A program made the position numbers and the translations under genes. A stretch of DNA of 64,000 nucleotides from the NCBI GenBank assembly GCA_900541875.1, contig UQLF01000002.1, positions 62,001 through 126,000 of the forward strand, read 5' to 3'. Position 1 is the stretch's first letter; each line of letters opens with the position of its first letter. Below, piece by piece: positions 25,139 through 33,334 of the stretch. The notes beneath the pieces were generated by a model, which ran no database searches, had not been told where the DNA came from, and saw nothing but the letters and a program-made list of their open reading frames with translations. This stretch comes from an uncultured Collinsella sp. Lineage in GTDB: Bacteria > Actinomycetota > Coriobacteriia > Coriobacteriales > Coriobacteriaceae.

Positions 25139-27856
25139 TCAGTTGTTATTGCCACCATCGAGCAATGCCTCAAAATCCTTCGCCGGCACGGGGCGGTAGT
25201 AGAGGAAGCCCTGAGCGTCGCGGGCGCCCATTTGTCGTAGCATGTTCGCCTGCTCATTTGTCTCGACGCCTTCGACCACGACGGGCAGATGGAGCGAATG
25301 TGCCATTTCGAGCATCGATGAAATGATTTGCGTGCTGCGGCCTTGATCGCGGTCGGTGGGCACAAAGGTGCGGTCGAGCTTGATGACGTCGACGTTGACG
25401 TTCTTGAGCATCGCGAGCGTGGACTGGCCGGTGCCAAAATCGTCCATATAGGTCGAGAAGCCTCGGGTGTGCAGGTCGGCTGTCAGTTTGTCCACGGCTT
25501 CGGATTCTCCCGTATAAGCCGTCTCGGTGATCTCGATACGCATGAGCTCGGGCGGTAGGTTGTATTGGGCGGCGAGCGCCCCCATATGTTCGGCAACGTC
25601 GCAGGCAAGGATATCCACGCGAGACACATTAAGCGAGATCGGAACCACGCGAAGACCGCGATCGAGACGCTCGCGAAGCCATATGGCGACACCCTGCCAA
25701 ATGTACTTGTCGAGCGTCACTACAAAGCCGCTTTCCTCGAGTGCGGGGATAAACGTTGCGGGCGAAATGAGAGAGCCGTCCTTGTCAATCCAGCGGGTGA
25801 GTGCTTCGGCGCCAACAATCTCGCCGGTTTCCATATCGACCTGGGGCTGAAGATAGTACGTGATGCGACCATTTGACAGCGCGTACTGGAATTCGGTCAG
25901 CGTGCGGTGGAACGCGACTTCGCGCCCGTACTCCGCGGGGCAGAAAATGGCAATGCGCTCCTTAAAGTCGTTTTTTGCGCGCCGATTGGTAAACATGGCC
26001 TTCGCCTGCGCATCGATGGTGATCTCCTCATTGGAGTCGATGGGGTAAACGCCCATGGACGGCCAAAAACCTACGCCGTCATCATGCCTGGCTACTGCCT
26101 CGCGAACGCGGTTGTAGATTTGACGGACGGTGATGTGCTTAAAGGGGATGAGTATGCAAAAGTCATCTTGGCCCCAGTATCCTGCGACGCCCATATCGGC
26201 ATTCTCGATGTCCTTGAGGACCGTGCCCACATCGGCGAGCACGCGGTCGCCCTCGGCCTGGCCGTGCCATTCATTAAACAGGCGCATGTGGCCCATGTCG
26301 ACCGTGGCGATGCACCAGGCACCGTCGCGCCTTGCCTCGAGAAATGCGTTGGCACGCCGCATGAACTCGCTGGGTCGATAGAGGCCCGTGAGCGAGTCGA
26401 TGCGTTCGGCGATGACGCTTTTGCGCTCCGCCTCGGGTATGGGGAGGCTGTCGTTGGGGACAAGCCCGCCGGCTGTGCGAAGGCGACGCTCGAGTTCGCC
26501 TAAAACGGCGGTCGCTTGATGGGTTAAGTGCTCGTAAAAGGCCGGGACGACAAGGCAGACGGGAGTAATGGTGTCGCCTGCGATTCGAACAGGAGCGAAA
26601 ACGGCCTCTTTAAGGTGGCGGGTCAGTTGCTCGAATGCCTCGTGGTCTAGGTCGTTGCTGAGCACGACGAACTGGACGCTTCGTGAACGGTAGACCCGGC
26701 TCCTGCCGCGGGTGATCGACAGCATGCGGCCTGCGTATTCGGCAAGCATGTTGTCGACAGCCTCGGCCCCGTAGAGCTCGTTGAGCTTTGTCGTGCCACG
26801 AACGCGCACCGCTATAAGCCCTGTCTCGCAACGATCGCGGCGGCAGGCGTCGATGGCGTTGGCCAGCATGCGCTGCGTTCCGAGGCCTGTGGCGGCGTCG
26901 ACGGTTTCGGCAAGTGAGTGGTTGACGAGCTCGCCGACATAGAGCGAGGGGACATTTCCGTCGCCGTCGATACGAAACCCGCGAGCACGGCAAAGGACGT
27001 AGTCGCCGACGGCGTTGCGCACACGATACTGCATGACGCGACGGTGCTTGGTGCCGTTGTAGACTTGGTCGATGTCGTTGATGCAGGCCTCAAGGTCGTC
27101 GGGATGGACGCGCGTTTTCCAGTAATCGCGACAGTTGTCTATGTGCTCCGAGGGAAGGCCAAGATCGCGCAAGGCACCTTGTGACCAAAGGGTGCGATGT
27201 TTGTCCAAGTTCTCGATAAAGAAATAACGGCCCTCGTTGAGCATCGAAAAGGCGTCAAAAATTCGATCGCTTATTTCGAAGTCGTCGGCGTGAACTTGCG
27301 TGATATTGCGTCGATCGAGGCGCATGGCGTGACGTAGCTTGTAGTCGTACATGCGATGGTCGGCATCGAGCGTCATGCGATTGGAAGCTTCGCCCAGGGC
27401 GGGGTCGGCATGTGACACTCCGTAGCTAAACGAGTGGGGCATCTCGGAATCGTTGTTTTTGAGCAGAACCGTTCGGCAGTGTTTCAGACGTTCGGCGAGG
27501 TCGTCCTCGGTTGCAATCGTAGATAGGATGGCAAACTCGTCGCCGCCTATGCGAAACGCCGCTTCGCCCACCTTCATATACAGCTTAAGATAGAGACTTA
27601 CCTGCAAGATATAGCGGTTGCCCTCGTCATGCCCAAAGACGTCGTTGCAGTGCTTGAGATTGTCGATATCGATGAACGCCATGGTAACGGGGGCGTCCTG
27701 CTCCCAGAGCTCCTCGAGGGAACGGGCAAAGCCGCCACGGTTGCCAAGCCCGGTAAGCTGGTCGGTAAAGGCCGTCCTGATCAGATCCTCCTGACGCTCG
27801 AGAAGGTCACGGACGGTCCTTTCGAGCGTTTCGGTGTAATTGCTGACAGTTTCCAT
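25139..27856 (-). CDS. GGDEF-PAS-GGDEF'-GGDEF'-EAL protein (c-di-GMP turnover)
   Basis: Protein of 905 residues. The first GGDEF domain (about 25-180) is intact with RIGGDEFAILS. A PAS-like domain (about 200-310) and a degenerate GGDEF (about 320-450) follow, then a third GGDEF-like domain whose signature reads GQDDF (about 485-625). The C-terminal EAL domain (about 645-900) has EALTRW, the metal-binding SLNVSR Asn, IEITET, DDFGTGQSTL, VVVEGVET and AQGFLYYRP, so it should hydrolyse c-di-GMP. No membrane segments are seen. Synthesis and hydrolysis modules in one chain suggest PAS-controlled switching. ATG 27856; it probably heads a transcript that includes the 25011 gene. Confidence 0.9.
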   Translation of the reverse strand: METVSNYTETLERTVRDLLERQEDLIRTAFTDQLTGLGNRGGFARSLEELWEQDAPVTMAFIDIDNLKHCNDVFGHDEGNRYILQVSLYLKLYMKVGEAAFRIGGDEFAILSTIATEDDLAERLKHCRTVLLKNNDSEMPHSFSYGVSHADPALGEASNRMTLDADHRMYDYKLRHAMRLDRRNITQVHADDFEISDRIFDAFSMLNEGRYFFIENLDKHRTLWSQGALRDLGLPSEHIDNCRDYWKTRVHPDDLEACINDIDQVYNGTKHRRVMQYRVRNAVGDYVLCRARGFRIDGDGNVPSLYVGELVNHSLAETVDAATGLGTQRMLANAIDACRRDRCETGLIAVRVRGTTKLNELYGAEAVDNMLAEYAGRMLSITRGRSRVYRSRSVQFVVLSNDLDHEAFEQLTRHLKEAVFAPVRIAGDTITPVCLVVPAFYEHLTHQATAVLGELERRLRTAGGLVPNDSLPIPEAERKSVIAERIDSLTGLYRPSEFMRRANAFLEARRDGAWCIATVDMGHMRLFNEWHGQAEGDRVLADVGTVLKDIENADMGVAGYWGQDDFCILIPFKHITVRQIYNRVREAVARHDDGVGFWPSMGVYPIDSNEEITIDAQAKAMFTNRRAKNDFKERIAIFCPAEYGREVAFHRTLTEFQYALSNGRITYYLQPQVDMETGEIVGAEALTRWIDKDGSLISPATFIPALEESGFVVTLDKYIWQGVAIWLRERLDRGLRVVPISLNVSRVDILACDVAEHMGALAAQYNLPPELMRIEITETAYTGESEAVDKLTADLHTRGFSTYMDDFGTGQSTLAMLKNVNVDVIKLDRTFVPTDRDQGRSTQIISSMLEMAHSLHLPVVVEGVETNEQANMLRQMGARDAQGFLYYRPVPAKDFEALLDGGNNN

Positions 27857-28180
27857 GTTCTAAGCGACTTTCTGAGGCCGGGGCGGATTGCGTCGGGCGA
27901 GCTCGTTGTGTACACGCGTCGTTGCTCGGCATTTTGCGTGTATCCAGGCCCCCGCCTTGCTGCGTTGTTGAGTTAATTTGCCGGCTAATGTTCGCTGTTG
28001 ATAACAGCTGAGTAGTGTAAACAACAGTGCACAATTATATATGGGTGCACATGCTGTGGGCGGCTATTATTCGACAAGCGGCAGCGCGACGATGCGATGT
28101 TCGATAAAAATGCGACTGGGACGATATATGTTGACGGGTATACTTGTCCCGTTTTAAAACGCAGGAACGGAGATGGTCGC
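27857..28180. other. Divergent intergenic region (324 bp) with several palindromes
   Basis: It separates the c-di-GMP gene pair from the patatin gene. It contains CTGTTGATAACAG near 28000, an inverted pair CAGTGCAC...GTGCACATGCTG around 28021-28057, and GGGAC...GTCCC around 28119-28150, plus AT-rich stretches suitable for promoters. I see no convincing gene or RNA family here. The symmetry suggests binding sites for regulators of one or both flanking genes. Confidence 0.45.
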
Positions 28181-29050
28181 ATGGCACAGTCAAATACGAC
28201 GCGCACGGTGGGGCTGGCGCTCGAGGGAGGCGGCTACCGCGGTATGTATACAGCGGGCGTGCTCGATGTATGGATGGAGCACGGTTTGACCTGCGACCAT
28301 ATGGTGGGCGTCTCGGCGGGCGCGGCATTTGGCTACAACTTTAAATCGCGCCAGATCGGCCGCGCCATTCGCTATAACAAGGCCTATTGCGCCGACAAGC
28401 GCTATGCGAGCGTGACCAGCTGGCTGCGAACCGGCGATATGTTCAATGCCGACTTTGCCTATCACGAGGTGCCTATCGAGCGCGATCCCATCGACCTGGA
28501 AGCATATCGCGCCTGCCCCATGCGATTTACGTGCGTGTGTACCGATATCGAGACGGGCAAGGCCGTCTATCACGACCTGCCCTATGGCGATGAGCGCGAT
28601 ATCGAGTGGATCCGGGCGTCGTCGGCAATTCCCGTGGCGACGCGTCCTGTCGCCATTGAGGGCCGCAAGTACCTGGATGGCGGCGTGGCCGATTCCATTC
28701 CCAGCGCTTGGCTGTTTGCGCAGGGGTATGACCGCAATATCGTGGTACTCACGCAGCCGGCGGGCTTTGTGAAGCAGCCCAACAGCGTGATGCCCATGCT
28801 GCGGCGCGTGTTCCGTCACTATCCGGAGTTTGTCGCAGCGCTTGAGCACCGGCATGAGGTCTACAATGCCACGCTCGATGACCTGGCACGTCGCGAGGCT
28901 GCCGGCGAGATCTTTGTGGTGCGTCCGAGCGAATCGGTGAAGGTGCCGTCGCTGTGTCGCGAGCCCGATGAACTTGAGCGCATCTACCAGATTGGTCGCC
29001 GCGATGCGGAGGCGACCTTGCCGGCACTGGAGGCATATCTGGCAGGGTAG
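28181..29050 (+). CDS. Patatin-like phospholipase
   Basis: Protein of 289 residues of the bacterial patatin (YjjU-like) family. The oxyanion loop is LEGGGYRGMYTAGVLD, the nucleophile elbow is GVSAGAAFG (Ser within GxSxG), and the catalytic Asp lies in YLDGGVADSIP, giving the Ser-Asp dyad. No signal peptide is seen, so it acts in the cytoplasm or on the inner membrane face, on phospholipid or acylglycerol. ATG 28181 (MAQSNTTRTVGLAL) with GGAG ahead is preferred; a longer frame from 28097 adds an unconserved leader. A perfect stem-loop follows. Confidence 0.88.
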   Translation: MAQSNTTRTVGLALEGGGYRGMYTAGVLDVWMEHGLTCDHMVGVSAGAAFGYNFKSRQIGRAIRYNKAYCADKRYASVTSWLRTGDMFNADFAYHEVPIERDPIDLEAYRACPMRFTCVCTDIETGKAVYHDLPYGDERDIEWIRASSAIPVATRPVAIEGRKYLDGGVADSIPSAWLFAQGYDRNIVVLTQPAGFVKQPNSVMPMLRRVFRHYPEFVAALEHRHEVYNATLDDLARREAAGEIFVVRPSESVKVPSLCREPDELERIYQIGRRDAEATLPALEAYLAG

Positions 29051-29072
29051 AGGCTGCTGCCGCCATCTCGGC

Positions 29073-29118
29073 GGAAAGCGCATCCCGGAATGGAGGGTCA
29101 AACTGGGATGCGCTTTCC
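29073..29118. terminator. Stem-loop between patatin and thiE (probable terminator)
   Basis: GGAAAGCGCATCCC and GGGATGCGCTTTCC form a perfect 14-bp stem with an 18-base loop, between convergent genes. The T-run is short (TTTCC), so it may stabilise 3' ends rather than terminate strongly. Confidence 0.65.
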
Positions 29119-29162
29119 ATTGCTGAAGATATGAGGCTGCGAATCAGCTGCTCGGCCTAGAC

Positions 29163-29858
29163 TTACGCCTGCTGCCAGGTGTCGACGAGCTCCTTGGCGG
29201 CGACGTAGGGGTCGTCGGCACTGCAGACGGCGCTCACCACAAAGAAGCCATCGACGCCGGTAGCCTTGAGCTGCGGCAGGTCGGCCGTCTTGACGCCGCC
29301 GCCCACTACGATGGGCACGGGGCTTGCCGCGTGGAGTGCGGCCAGATCCTCAAAGCTCTTGGTGATGATGGAGCCATCGGCCGCGCGTCCGCAGTCGCGC
29401 TTGGTCTCGGTCTCGTGGAGCGGGCCGATGCCCAGGTAGTCGACTAGGCTCATGTCGGCGGTCTTGACGTACTCGAGCATCTCCTCGCAACGGGCGGAAA
29501 GGCCCACGATGGCGTCGGGGCCCAGCAGCTTGCGACAGACCTCGACGGGAATATCGCTTTGGCCCACGTGCACGCCGTCGACAGCAATACCCTGCTCGCG
29601 CGCGGCAAGCACACAGTCCAGACGGTCGTCGATCAGCAGGGCGACCTGACCGGTCTTGCCGGCCTGTGCGATTGCCTGTGCGGCGTCGCCGGTCAGCGCA
29701 ATGATCTCGCGGGCGCTTGCCACCTTGGAGCGCACCTGGATGCAGGTAAAGCCGGCGTCGAGTGCCTGGGCCACCACATCGCCCACGGGGCGCCCGAGCG
29801 TGTTTTCGGGGCCGAGCACCAGATAGGCCGAGATATCAAGGTTGTCGCGGATACTCAT
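29163..29858 (-). CDS. thiE: Thiamine-phosphate synthase
   Basis: TIM-barrel enzyme of 231 residues that joins HMP-PP and thiazole phosphate into thiamine phosphate. Motifs: CIQVRSKVASAREI (family QxR), LLIDDRLDCVLA with the catalytic-site Asp, GVHVGQSDIPVE, VGLSARCEEM, GIGPLHETETKRD (family GPxxxTxTK) and PIVVGGGVKTADL. It is the last gene of the thiM-TBP-thiE operon; its ATG overlaps the upstream stop (ATGA). AGGAGG lies in the end of the previous gene. No thiD or thiC is present here, so the cell may salvage thiazole and obtain HMP elsewhere. Confidence 0.95.
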   Translation of the reverse strand: MSIRDNLDISAYLVLGPENTLGRPVGDVVAQALDAGFTCIQVRSKVASAREIIALTGDAAQAIAQAGKTGQVALLIDDRLDCVLAAREQGIAVDGVHVGQSDIPVEVCRKLLGPDAIVGLSARCEEMLEYVKTADMSLVDYLGIGPLHETETKRDCGRAADGSIITKSFEDLAALHAASPVPIVVGGGVKTADLPQLKATGVDGFFVVSAVCSADDPYVAAKELVDTWQQA

Positions 29859-30196
29859 CGTGTTTCCTCCTGCTTTTTGATCTGAGCTTCCATGCGCTCG
29901 AGCTTGCCGGTCATGGTGTCGGTAAATCCGGGTCGAATATCGGCTTTGAGCACGACTTCGGTGCGGATGCCCTTGCTCGCCAACACAAAGGTTGCGTCGC
30001 GCACGACCTGCATGACCTCGTCCCAGTCGCCCTCGATCTCGGTGAACATCGAGGTGGTGCGGTTGGGAAGGCCGCTCTCGCGAATGACGCGCACGACCTC
30101 GGCGACCTCGGCGGACAGCTCATCGCTGGTGCCGCACGGGGCGATGGCCACGGCGACGAGCGTATTCATGCCGGCATTGGTTGCGGGCTCGGACAT
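29855..30196 (-). CDS. MTH1187-type thiamine-binding protein
   Basis: Protein of 113 residues with a ferredoxin-like fold of the MTH1187/YkoF family. Recognisable parts: LVAVAIAPCGTSDELSAEV, VVRVIRESGLPNRTTSMFTEIEGDWDE in two runs, and VMQVVRDATF. YkoF-like domains bind thiamine or its HMP moiety. Placed between thiM and thiE under a TPP riboswitch, it probably carries or buffers a thiamine precursor. Its start overlaps the end of thiM by ribosome binding site (GAGGAGG within the thiM stop region). Confidence 0.85.
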   Translation of the reverse strand: MSEPATNAGMNTLVAVAIAPCGTSDELSAEVAEVVRVIRESGLPNRTTSMFTEIEGDWDEVMQVVRDATFVLASKGIRTEVVLKADIRPGFTDTMTGKLERMEAQIKKQEETR

Positions 30197-30199
30197 GGC

Positions 30200-31039
30200 C
30201 TATGCCTCCTCGAGGTCAAGCTGGTTGTTGGCGATGTCCTGGGCGGTTGCGCGGTAGAGCTCGTCGATAAAGGCGACCTTAAAGCTTGCCGGGGCGTCGG
30301 CGACAGCGGCGGCACGCGAGCCGGCAACGTTGTAGACGGCGGTGCCGCAGACGGCGGCCGTAAACGGGTCGGCAGCGCAGGCGTACACAGCCAGCACGCC
30401 GCCTTGCGAGCAGCCGCAACCGGTGATCTTGGACATGAGCGGGCTGCCGCCGTGGGACTTGGCCACGGTCATGCCGTCGGTGATCAGGTCGACTTCGCCC
30501 GAGACCACAACGGCGCCGCCGGTGTAGCGGGCGAGCGCCACGGCGGCATCGCGGGCGGCGTCTACCGTGTCGGTGGTATCGACACCGCGCACGCGGCTCA
30601 GATCGGCCGCCTCGCCCTCAAGACCCCACAGGCCGGCGAGCGCGATGATCTCGGAGGCGTTGCCGCGCACGATGGCGGGCTTGTACTGCTTAAGCTCGTT
30701 TACCAACTGGGTGCGCAGACTGCCGATGCCCAGGCCCACCGGATCGAGCACCCAGGGCTTGCCGGCGTCGTGTGCCGCCTTGGCCGCGCGGGGAATCGTC
30801 TGCTCGTAGATGGGGAAGAGCGTGCCCATATTGAGATAGATGGCGCCGCCGCCGGCAACGAGCGCCTCGCCCTCGTCGGGAAGATAGACCATGGCGGCCG
30901 ATCCACCCACAGCGAGCTGCGCGTTGGCGACAAAGTCGATCGTCACCGTGTTGGTGATGGAGCCGGCCATCGGATTGGTGGTGCGAATCTCCTCCACGGC
31001 CTTGACCATATGTTGCTTAAGCTGTTCCGAATCAATCAC
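30200..31039 (-). CDS. thiM: Hydroxyethylthiazole kinase
   Basis: Kinase of 279 residues that phosphorylates hydroxyethylthiazole in thiamine salvage. Motifs: SITNTVTIDFVANAQLAVGGSAAM (in two runs, family TN.V..(N/D)...N..LA.G..P.M), LDPVGLGIG, PAIVRGNASEIIAL, and the C-terminal anion hole GCGCSQGGVLAVYA, where the usual Gly-Thr-Gly-Cys pattern reads ITGCGCS. The start is GTG 31039, with AAGGAGG eight bases ahead; the longer frame to 31153 runs into the riboswitch. It is the first gene of the TPP-controlled operon. Confidence 0.93.
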   Translation of the reverse strand: MIDSEQLKQHMVKAVEEIRTTNPMAGSITNTVTIDFVANAQLAVGGSAAMVYLPDEGEALVAGGGAIYLNMGTLFPIYEQTIPRAAKAAHDAGKPWVLDPVGLGIGSLRTQLVNELKQYKPAIVRGNASEIIALAGLWGLEGEAADLSRVRGVDTTDTVDAARDAAVALARYTGGAVVVSGEVDLITDGMTVAKSHGGSPLMSKITGCGCSQGGVLAVYACAADPFTAAVCGTAVYNVAGSRAAAVADAPASFKVAFIDELYRATAQDIANNQLDLEEA

Positions 31040-31061
31040 TGCACATGCCTCCTTGGCATAG

Positions 31062-31092
31062 AAAAGGGGCGCTGTGCATAGACAGCGCCCCT
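31062..31092 (-). terminator. Riboswitch-controlled terminator before thiM
   Basis: On the minus strand AGGGGCGCTGT and ACAGCGCCCCT form a stem with a short loop, followed by TTTTC. It lies between the TPP aptamer and thiM, so TPP binding probably favours it and stops transcription. Confidence 0.85.
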
Positions 31093-31101
31093 GTAAAGGC
31101 G

Positions 31102-31193
31102 GCATGCTCCCTACGCCAGCATTAACTGACAGGTTCAAAGGATTGGGCCCCATGCCCTCTCAGCCTTGTGGTTTGCACCGCCGGCACTCCCGC
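31102..31193 (-). promoter_or_regulatory. TPP riboswitch (THI element)
   Basis: On the minus strand the conserved blocks are in order: CGGGAGTGCC, then GGCTGAGAGGGC (the pyrimidine-sensor helix), then AACCTGTCAGTTAATGCTG (the thi-box 3' part, here CAGTTAATGCTGGCG), and GTAGGGAGCAT closing the P1 stem. All hallmarks of the TPP aptamer are present. With the following terminator it should reduce thiM-thiE expression when TPP is plentiful. Confidence 0.96.
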
Positions 31194-31222
31194 ATCGAAT
31201 CTGTTGTTCCCTATACTAGCGC

Positions 31223-31323
31223 ACCTGCCAAAAAGGGACAGGTTTATTTTGGCAGGTAACAACTGGGACTTTGCGTTTTCCCAGATGAAACCTGCCGAAA
31301 TAGACCTGTCCCTTTTGGCAGGT
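31223..31323. repeat. Inverted pair of the ACCTGCCAAAAAGGGACAGG repeat
   Basis: The left unit starts ACCTGCCAAAAAGGGACAGG and the right unit ends with CCTGTCCCTTTTGGCAGGT, its inverse. The right unit read on the minus strand continues into CATCTGGGAAAACGCAAAG, which matches the tail of the solo copy at 11924-11979. It lies between the TPP riboswitch and the HAD gene on the other strand. Confidence 0.85.
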
Positions 31324-31363
31324 CGGTACAATAGATGGGATTAAGAATGACCGAGGGGACCTT

Positions 31364-32272
31364 ATGATCAAACTTGTGCTGACCGATATGGACGATACAC
31401 TGATTCCAGCCGGGCATGACGGTGCCAGCGACTACGCCATTGAGGGTATTCATGCCATGCAGGCGGCGGGTTTGCACTTTGGGCCGGTTTCGGGTCGTCA
31501 GCCGTCCGCGATGGGCTGGATGTTCCGCAATCGCTCCGAGTGCTTCTCGACCGGTGCGTTTTGCAACGGCCAGGTGATGTTTGTCGATGGCGAAGTAGTC
31601 GCTTCGCGCGCAATCGATAACGATGTCCTTATGCGCTTAGCCGATTATTTTGAACAGGAGACCGACGATACGTATTTGAAGGTCTACCGTCTGGGTGATG
31701 ACTTTTGGAATAACGATGCCTATTGCGTGACAAGCGATCCCGAGCGTGTGCGTCGCGCCATGAAGTCAGGCGGCAACGCGTGGCTCAAGGGCGAAGAGGC
31801 TCCCTGTCGTCCTGTCGTTGACGATGCCCCGGTATACAAGGCGAATATCTGGAGCGCCCGTTCGCGCGAGGAGCTCGCCGAGCTGCGCGAGCGTGTTGCC
31901 GCTGAGGTGCCGGAGCTCTCGCTCGTGTTTCCCAACAACCGCGTGCGCCTGTTCGACGTTCTTCCGACCGGCTGGGACAAGGGCTGCGCTGCGCTGGAGC
32001 TGGCGCGTGCTTTGGGCCTGATGCCCGACGAGGTGGCCGTATTCGGCGATTCCGATAACGATTTGCCCATGATCGATGCCGTTCCCAACTCCGTTGCAGT
32101 CGCCAATGCCAACGAGGCCGTCACGGCTGCCGCACGCTGGCATATCGGCGCTGCGGCAGATGATGCGGTTGCCGGGGCTCTGCATCAGATTGCCGCCTGC
32201 GCCGCGACGGGAGAGATGCCGTCGTTTATGAGCCAAATGGACACGGCGGGTTTTGACGTCACAAACGTCTAG
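31364..32272 (+). CDS. HAD-IIB (Cof-type) phosphatase
   Basis: Hydrolase of 302 residues. The nucleophile motif is LTDMDDTLIP (residues 5-14), motif II lies around FGPVSGRQPSAMG, the Lys is in PTGWDKGCAALEL, and motif IV is FGDSDNDLPMID. The large cap between motifs II and III marks subtype IIB. Such enzymes dephosphorylate sugar phosphates or cofactors (including PLP or FMN); the substrate is not readable. ATG 31364 follows GAGGGGACC. A LysR gene follows after ten bases, so the two may be co-transcribed. Confidence 0.9.
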   Translation: MIKLVLTDMDDTLIPAGHDGASDYAIEGIHAMQAAGLHFGPVSGRQPSAMGWMFRNRSECFSTGAFCNGQVMFVDGEVVASRAIDNDVLMRLADYFEQETDDTYLKVYRLGDDFWNNDAYCVTSDPERVRRAMKSGGNAWLKGEEAPCRPVVDDAPVYKANIWSARSREELAELRERVAAEVPELSLVFPNNRVRLFDVLPTGWDKGCAALELARALGLMPDEVAVFGDSDNDLPMIDAVPNSVAVANANEAVTAAARWHIGAAADDAVAGALHQIAACAATGEMPSFMSQMDTAGFDVTNV

Positions 32273-32282
32273 GGAGAAGGCT

Positions 32283-33179
32283 ATGAAGCTCCAGCAACTC
32301 AGATATGTCGTTAAGGTTGCCGAATGCGGCAGCATCACCGAGGCCTCGCGCCGGCTCTTTGTGTCGCAGCCTTCGATTACCGCGTCGATCCGCGATCTCG
32401 AAAACGAGATGGGTGTGCATATCTTTGAGCGCACCAACAAGGGTGTCATTGTGTCCGAGGAAGGCGAGACCTTCTTGGGCTACGCGCGCCAGGTACTCGA
32501 CCAGGCCGACCTGCTCGAGGGCAAGTACAAAGGCACGTCCGAGCAGGTGCCGCACTTTAGTGTGAGCTGCCAGCATTATTCCTTTGCCGTTAATGCGTTT
32601 GTCGATGTAATCCGCGAGTTCGATGCCGCGTGCTACGACTTTACCCTACGCGAGGAACAGACCCACGAGATTATCGAGGATGTCGCGCACATGAAAAGCG
32701 AGCTGGGCATCCTGTATCTGTCCGAGCACAACCGCGAGGTCATCGAGCGCATGCTTGCCGCCAACGAGCTCGTGTTCGAAGGGCTCTTCTGCGCCACGCC
32801 GCATGTCTTCGTCTGCGCCGACCATCCGCTGGCGGGCCGCTCCAGCGTGACGCTCGAGGATCTGGAAGACTACCCGTTCCTGTCCTACGAGCAGGGCAGC
32901 TACAACTCGTTTTACTATTCCGAGGAGCTGACCTCGACGTTCGAGCGTCGCAAAAATATCCGCGTGCGCGACCGTGCGACGTTGTTCAATTTGGCCATGG
33001 GCCTCAACGGCTACACGGTATGCTCGGGCGTGATCAGCCACGAGCTCAACGGCCCCGGCATTATCTCGATTCCGCTCGACGTGGACGAGTACATGGAGAT
33101 TGGCATCATCACGCGCAAGAACACGACGCTCACGCGCTACGGTCGGGCCTATATCGACGCGATTCGTCAGCATATCTAG
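32283..33179 (+). CDS. LysR family transcriptional regulator
   Basis: Regulator of 298 residues: winged helix MKLQQLRYVVKVAECGSITE with ASRRLFVSQPSITASIRDLE, then an effector-binding domain. The form resembles CysB/MetR-type LysR proteins with a long linker helix. ATG 32283 follows GGGAGAAGG. The next gene downstream is a MetE-like methyltransferase with a symmetric box (33226-33248) in front; methionine-pathway control is a reasonable inference. It is on the same strand as its presumed target, not divergent. Confidence 0.9.
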   Translation: MKLQQLRYVVKVAECGSITEASRRLFVSQPSITASIRDLENEMGVHIFERTNKGVIVSEEGETFLGYARQVLDQADLLEGKYKGTSEQVPHFSVSCQHYSFAVNAFVDVIREFDAACYDFTLREEQTHEIIEDVAHMKSELGILYLSEHNREVIERMLAANELVFEGLFCATPHVFVCADHPLAGRSSVTLEDLEDYPFLSYEQGSYNSFYYSEELTSTFERRKNIRVRDRATLFNLAMGLNGYTVCSGVISHELNGPGIISIPLDVDEYMEIGIITRKNTTLTRYGRAYIDAIRQHI

Positions 33180-33225
33180 GCTGCTGTGCTCCGCACGGTT
33201 CAAGTCTCTTTATGACAGTCCAGAC

Positions 33226-33248
33226 TGATATAGGAAGCATCTATATCA
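33226..33248. promoter_or_regulatory. Probable operator before the MetE-like gene
   Basis: TGATATAG and CTATATCA, perfect 8-bp arms seven bases apart, lie 87 bases before the start of the MetE-like gene and 47 bases after the LysR stop. A LysR-type box at this position would fit activation of the methyltransferase gene. Confidence 0.55.
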
Positions 33249-33334
33249 AACTGTTATAAACGTATATTTTACGATGACCATATGAGCGCTCATACTCTGT
33301 CCCAGTAAAGCAACCGATGCAAAGGGAGATATCT

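Noticed and set aside
29762..31081. 439-codon plus-strand frame across the thiamine operon
   Set aside because: Antisense to thiE, the thiamine-binding gene and thiM, all of which have clear motifs.
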